Assembly: GCF_900176485.1 (NCBI RefSeq) | Contig: NZ_FWYD01000028.1 | Coordinates: 1 to 37,828, forward strand | DNA: 37,828 bases | Source: Primorskyibacter flagellatus | GTDB lineage: Bacteria; Pseudomonadota; Alphaproteobacteria; Rhodobacterales; Rhodobacteraceae | Direction of reading: 5' to 3' | Shown here: piece after piece, positions 34,696 to 37,828 of the stretch | Position numbering within the stretch: the first letter of the stretch is position 1 | Layout: the number at the start of each line of letters is the position of its first letter | The notes under the pieces: generated by a model | What the model was told of the DNA's origin: nothing | What the model saw: only the letters and a program-made list of their open reading frames with translations | The model's database searches: none | Program-made: the position numbers and the translations under genes

Positions 34696-36087
34696 ATGAC
34701 GCAGAACCCTCCGAATCTCCGCCCTGACCTTGCGCCGCGTGCGCGCTATGATGACAGCCGCCGTGTCGGCCAGCCGACAATCGGCATGGTCAGTCTTGGT
34801 TGCCCCAAAGCGCTGGTGGACAGTGAGCGCATCCTGACCCGGCTGCGCGCCGAAGGCTACGGCATCTCTGCCGACTATTCCGGCGCGGATGCTGTGATTG
34901 TGAACACCTGCGGATTTCTGGACACCGCCAAGGCCGAAAGCCTTGAGGCAATTGGCGAGGCGCTGAACGAAAATGGCCGCGTGATCGTCACTGGCTGTCT
35001 GGGCGCCGAGCCCGATTATATCACCGGGGTGCATCCGCGCGTTCTGGCGGTGACCGGCCCGCATCAATATGAACAGGTGCTGGACGCGGTGCATATCGCC
35101 GTGCCGCCCGATCCCGACCCGTTCATCGACCTGCTGCCCGCATCAGGCGTCAAGCTGACACCGCGCCATTACAGCTATCTGAAGATTTCGGAGGGCTGCA
35201 ATCACAAGTGCAAGTTCTGCATCATCCCGGACATGCGCGGACGGCTGGCCTCGCGTCCGGCCCATGCCATCCTGCGCGAGGCGGAAAAGCTGGTTGAGAA
35301 CGGCGTGAAAGAGCTGCTGGTGATTTCGCAGGACACCTCTGCCTACGGGCTGGATATCCGCCATGCCGAGGACCGTGGCCACCGCGCGCATATCACCGAT
35401 CTGGCGCGCGATCTGGGGTCGCTGGGCGCTTGGGTGCGGCTGCATTACGTCTATCCCTATCCCTTCGTGCGCAATCTGATCCCCTTGATGGAGGGTGCTG
35501 CCGGGGCGGGGGACAGCAAACTGCTGCCCTATCTCGACATCCCGTTCCAGCACGCGCATCCTGATGTCCTGAAACGCATGGCGCGGCCTGCCGCCGGGTC
35601 CAAAACACTGGATGAGATCGCCGCCTGGCGCGACATCTGCCCGGACATCACGCTGCGCTCGACCTTCATCGTCGGCTATCCCGGCGAGACCGAGGCCGAG
35701 TTCCAGACCCTTCTGGACTGGATGGACGAGGCGCAACTGGATCGGGTCGGCTGCTTTCAATATGAAAACGTCGCCGGTGCGCGCTCCAACGACCTGCCGG
35801 ATCATGTGCCCGCGGAGGTCAAGCAGGATCGCTGGAACCGGTTTATGGAGAAGGCGCAGGCAATTTCCGAAGCCAAATTGGAGGCCAAGGTCGGCACGTC
35901 GCAAGAGGTTATCGTGGACGATATTGATGCGGAGGGCATCGCGACCTGCCGCACCAAAGCCGATGCGCCAGAAATTGACGGCAATCTGTTCATCGACGCA
36001 GGGACCGACGCGTTGTCCGTTGGCGATATTGTCCGGGTCAAGGTCGATGAGGCCGGCGAGTATGACCTGTGGGGTGAATTGGTGTGA
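34696..36087 (+). CDS. rimO: Ribosomal protein S12 methylthiotransferase
   Basis: A radical-SAM enzyme that methylthiolates Asp of ribosomal protein S12. It has 463 residues. The N-terminal UPF0004 domain uses Cys36 ([12 protein letters not shown]), Cys72 ([10 protein letters not shown]) and Cys101 (VTGCLGAE) for one iron-sulphur cluster. The radical-SAM cluster is CNHKCKFC (168-175, C-x3-C-x2-C), followed by [13 protein letters not shown], the RimO-typical sequence. A C-terminal TRAM domain (about 395-463; [22 protein letters not shown]) binds RNA or protein. The start ATG 34696 is accepted, with an N-terminus rich in Pro and Arg. It is divergent from the AsmA gene. Confidence 0.97.
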   Translation: MTQNPPNLRPDLAPRARYDDSRRVGQPTIGMVSLGCPKALVDSERILTRLRAEGYGISADYSGADAVIVNTCGFLDTAKAESLEAIGEALNENGRVIVTGCLGAEPDYITGVHPRVLAVTGPHQYEQVLDAVHIAVPPDPDPFIDLLPASGVKLTPRHYSYLKISEGCNHKCKFCIIPDMRGRLASRPAHAILREAEKLVENGVKELLVISQDTSAYGLDIRHAEDRGHRAHITDLARDLGSLGAWVRLHYVYPYPFVRNLIPLMEGAAGAGDSKLLPYLDIPFQHAHPDVLKRMARPAAGSKTLDEIAAWRDICPDITLRSTFIVGYPGETEAEFQTLLDWMDEAQLDRVGCFQYENVAGARSNDLPDHVPAEVKQDRWNRFMEKAQAISEAKLEAKVGTSQEVIVDDIDAEGIATCRTKADAPEIDGNLFIDAGTDALSVGDIVRVKVDEAGEYDLWGELV

Positions 36088-36766
36088 TGCGATATGGCGT
36101 CATGCGTGCTTCTGATCGGCGTCAGAATGCGGTCTTCCGTGTCCGACCCGTAAAAAGCCTTGCGACGCCAGACGCTTAAACGCCTCGACGGTGAATATTT
36201 TCCTTGAAGCGAAGGCTCATGCGCGCAGCGTCGAGACGCAAGAGATGAGTTAACCCATTGATATTTTAAGAATAATGGAGATCGCAGGCAGATTCTGGAA
36301 AATCCGAATCATTGGGCCGTTCATTTCGATGAGAATTCGATATTTGAGCGCTTTCCATTGCCGGACCTGATGTTTCTTACAGGTCCAAAGGTCTCACCTG
36401 CACGAATTACCATAATATCGGCGGATTTACCCGGCTAAACTGGGGCGACAAAGCGTCAGGGTGACGCTAATATGATGAGGCAGCCGACAGAGCGGACCGA
36501 GGGCCCAACACCTCAGAAGCAAAGCCGGTCACAGGGAGAAATTGCCGCATCCGCACCAGTCCCGCGGTACCAGATCAAGACCCTGTGTATGCGCAAAACC
36601 TTTATCCGCCTCCGTGCGGCGTATGATTTGAACGAGTATTTTTTTATGACGAGACGACGGTGCCCCAGCAATGGGGCACCGTCATTCGTTTGAGCGGCCC
36701 AGCTTTGCGACAGGTTTTGAGGTGGACGGGCGCTGTCGAAGCATGCCCCTCAGAGCGTAAACACCA
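36088..36766. other. Long gene-free region between rimO and nadK with two hairpins
   Basis: About 680 bases without a supportable gene. The middle part (about 36240-36430) is clearly AT-richer than the surroundings. Two inverted repeats are visible. GGACCTG-N10-CAGGTCC (36363-36386) is a 7-base stem. GACGGTGCCCC-AGCAAT-GGGGCACCGTC (36656-36683) is a perfect 11-base stem with a 6-base loop. The second looks like a terminator for a transcript from either side, but no T-run follows directly. A 73-codon plus-strand frame (36472-36693) runs through the second hairpin and is not believed. A small RNA ending at the second hairpin is possible but unproven. Confidence 0.5.
36656..36683 (+). terminator. 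Perfect 11-base stem-loop upstream of the nadK end
   Basis: GACGGTGCCCC and GGGGCACCGTC around AGCAAT, 83 bases beyond the nadK stop (minus strand). It may terminate nadK, or a transcript from the gene-free region on the plus strand. Downstream plus-strand bases are ATTCGTTT, weakly T-rich. Structure seen; direction uncertain. Confidence 0.55.
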
Positions 36767-37528
36767 TCAAACAAACTGTTCGCGGATCAGTCTTTCTTCC
36801 AGTCCATGACCGGGGTCGAACAGGATATGATGCTCGACTGACGCGTCCGAGTGGATGTCCACCACGGACACGTTGCGCACGGATTTCCCATCGGTGTCTG
36901 CCATCACCGGTCGCTTTTCCGGCTCCAGCACCTCGAACCGGACATGCGCCGATTTTGGCAGCAGCGCGCCACGCCAACGCCGTGGGCGAAAAGGCGCAAC
37001 CGCCGTCAGGGCAAGCACATCCGACCGGATCGGCAGAATCGGGCCATGCGCCGAGTAGTTATAGGCGGTCGATCCAGCGGGGGTGGCCACCAGCGCTCCG
37101 TCGCAGACCAGCTCGGCCATGCGCAGTTTGCCATCGACGCTGATCCGAAGATGCGCCGCTTGCGGGCCCGCACGCAGCAACGACACCTCGTTGATCGCAA
37201 GATTCTCATGCCGCGTGCCATCGGTGGTTTCCGCCTGCATCAAAAGCGGGTTGATCACGGCCTTTTCCGCTGCGGCCAGCCGTTCCTCAAGGCCCGCTTC
37301 GCTGTATTCGTTCATCAGAAAACCGACCGTGCCTCGGTTCATGCCGTAAACCGGGGCGGGCAGGTCACGGGTGCGGTGCAGCGTTTCCAGCATGAACCCG
37401 TCGCCCCCCAGGGCCACGATCACGTCGGCATGCGGTTCGGCATGATCGCCATATTGACGGCTCAAGGCGGCAAGCGCTGCACGGGCAAGTGGCGCATCGC
37501 TGGCGCAAAAGGCGATTCGAAGGGGCAT
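36767..37528 (-). CDS. nadK: NAD kinase
   Basis: ATP-dependent phosphorylation of NAD to NADP, cytosolic. It has 253 residues, the short length usual for alphaproteobacteria. The catalytic GGDG (41-44, in [16 protein letters not shown]) and the second motif ([13 protein letters not shown]113-E114) are present, followed by [22 protein letters not shown], which includes the conserved Gly/Thr-rich binding segment. The start ATG at 37528 ([11 protein letters not shown]) is the family start; the ribosome site (AGGAAG) is distant. It is divergent from glyA, with about 184 bases between them. Confidence 0.95.
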   Translation of the reverse strand: MPLRIAFCASDAPLARAALAALSRQYGDHAEPHADVIVALGGDGFMLETLHRTRDLPAPVYGMNRGTVGFLMNEYSEAGLEERLAAAEKAVINPLLMQAETTDGTRHENLAINEVSLLRAGPQAAHLRISVDGKLRMAELVCDGALVATPAGSTAYNYSAHGPILPIRSDVLALTAVAPFRPRRWRGALLPKSAHVRFEVLEPEKRPVMADTDGKSVRNVSVVDIHSDASVEHHILFDPGHGLEERLIREQFV

Positions 37529-37712
37529 GAAAGGTGCATTCTTCCTGAAACAAGACGATACACTTCCAAAACAAACACAAGTTTCTTCGAAGAGCCAGCA
37601 TTGGCGGACTGAATGATCCGGATTGTCGCTTTACGATCTTTGCACTTTGGCTGACGTGGGGTAGGAACTGGCATCCTTTCCAAACGCACCCCCGCAACCG
37701 GAGTGACCGCCT

Positions 37713-37828
37713 ATGACCGTTCCGCCTCGAAATACTGGATTTTTCACTGAACCGCTTGCTGATCGTGACGCGGATGTTTTTGCCGCGATCACGGGCGAGC
37801 TTGGCCGCCAGCGCGACGAGATCGAGCT
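37713..37828 (+). CDS. glyA: Serine hydroxymethyltransferase, N-terminal fragment
   Basis: The first 38 codons of a gene that runs out of the window. The translation begins MTVPPRNTGFFTEPLADRD and continues with DVFAAITGELGRQRDEIEL. This matches the N-terminus of alphaproteobacterial serine hydroxymethyltransferase (the usual LADxDPEVFAAIxxELGRQRxEIEL pattern). That enzyme interconverts serine and glycine with tetrahydrofolate, using pyridoxal phosphate. The ATG at 37713 has GGAG about 10 bases upstream. The active-site lysine lies beyond the window edge. Confidence 0.88.
   Translation, partial: MTVPPRNTGFFTEPLADRDADVFAAITGELGRQRDEIE

Noticed and set aside
36472-36693. 73-codon open frame on the plus strand
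   Set aside because: No good ribosome site, no recognisable domain, and it reads through the 11-base hairpin that looks like a terminator.

Overview
The window is a GC-rich stretch of an alphaproteobacterial chromosome, most likely from the Rhodobacteraceae (Roseobacter-like marine lineage). This rests on family-level recognition of several genes: a four-gene bzt/aap amino-acid ABC transporter, two Hint-domain proteins, PhaP-type phasins, a LuxR-type solo of roseobacter style, a GAFTGA-less AcoR-like regulator, and many short secreted or lipoprotein genes. No tRNA, rRNA, CRISPR array or prophage was seen. The only mobile-element trace is what looks like the 3' end of an IS630-type transposase at the left edge.

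Layout, left to right. Positions 1-5.2 kb: transposase remnant, purD, a small lipoprotein, xseA, a small secreted protein and an AlkB-type membrane hydroxylase. 5.6-7.2 kb: a von Willebrand A protein fused to a Hint autoprocessing domain. 7.2-11.8 kb: the amino-acid transporter operon bztABCD (minus strand), with a strong stem-loop between bztA and bztB. 12.3-18.3 kb: a solitary Phd/YefM-like antitoxin with a palindrome upstream, a secreted hypothetical, lepA, acylphosphatase, a lipoprotein, a LysR regulator and an alpha/beta hydrolase. 18.4-22.4 kb: a LuxR-type regulator coupled to a small unknown gene, thymidine kinase, the overlapping pair proC-csaA and a YbjN-like gene. 22.7-26.1 kb: a second Hint protein with a CtrA-like box, then two tandem phasin genes. 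The first phasin carries a long Lys/Ala/Pro tail; the second has PhaR-like operators upstream. 26.2-30.0 kb: an NTF2-FMO fusion flavoprotein downstream of a degenerate AcoR-like activator. 30.1-37.8 kb: housekeeping genes tex, an AsmA-family gene, rimO, nadK and the start of glyA, with a 680-base gene-free stretch between rimO and nadK.

Most of the window is conserved core genome. The accessory or regulatory interest lies in: (1) the two Hint proteins; (2) the granule-protein pair, whose histone-like tail suggests a link between storage granules and DNA; (3) the NTF2-FMO gene with a regulator that has lost the sigma-54 contact loop; (4) the LuxR solo cluster; and (5) the orphan antitoxin with a YefM-like operator. 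All functional calls come from reading the sequence and family memory; no database search was run.
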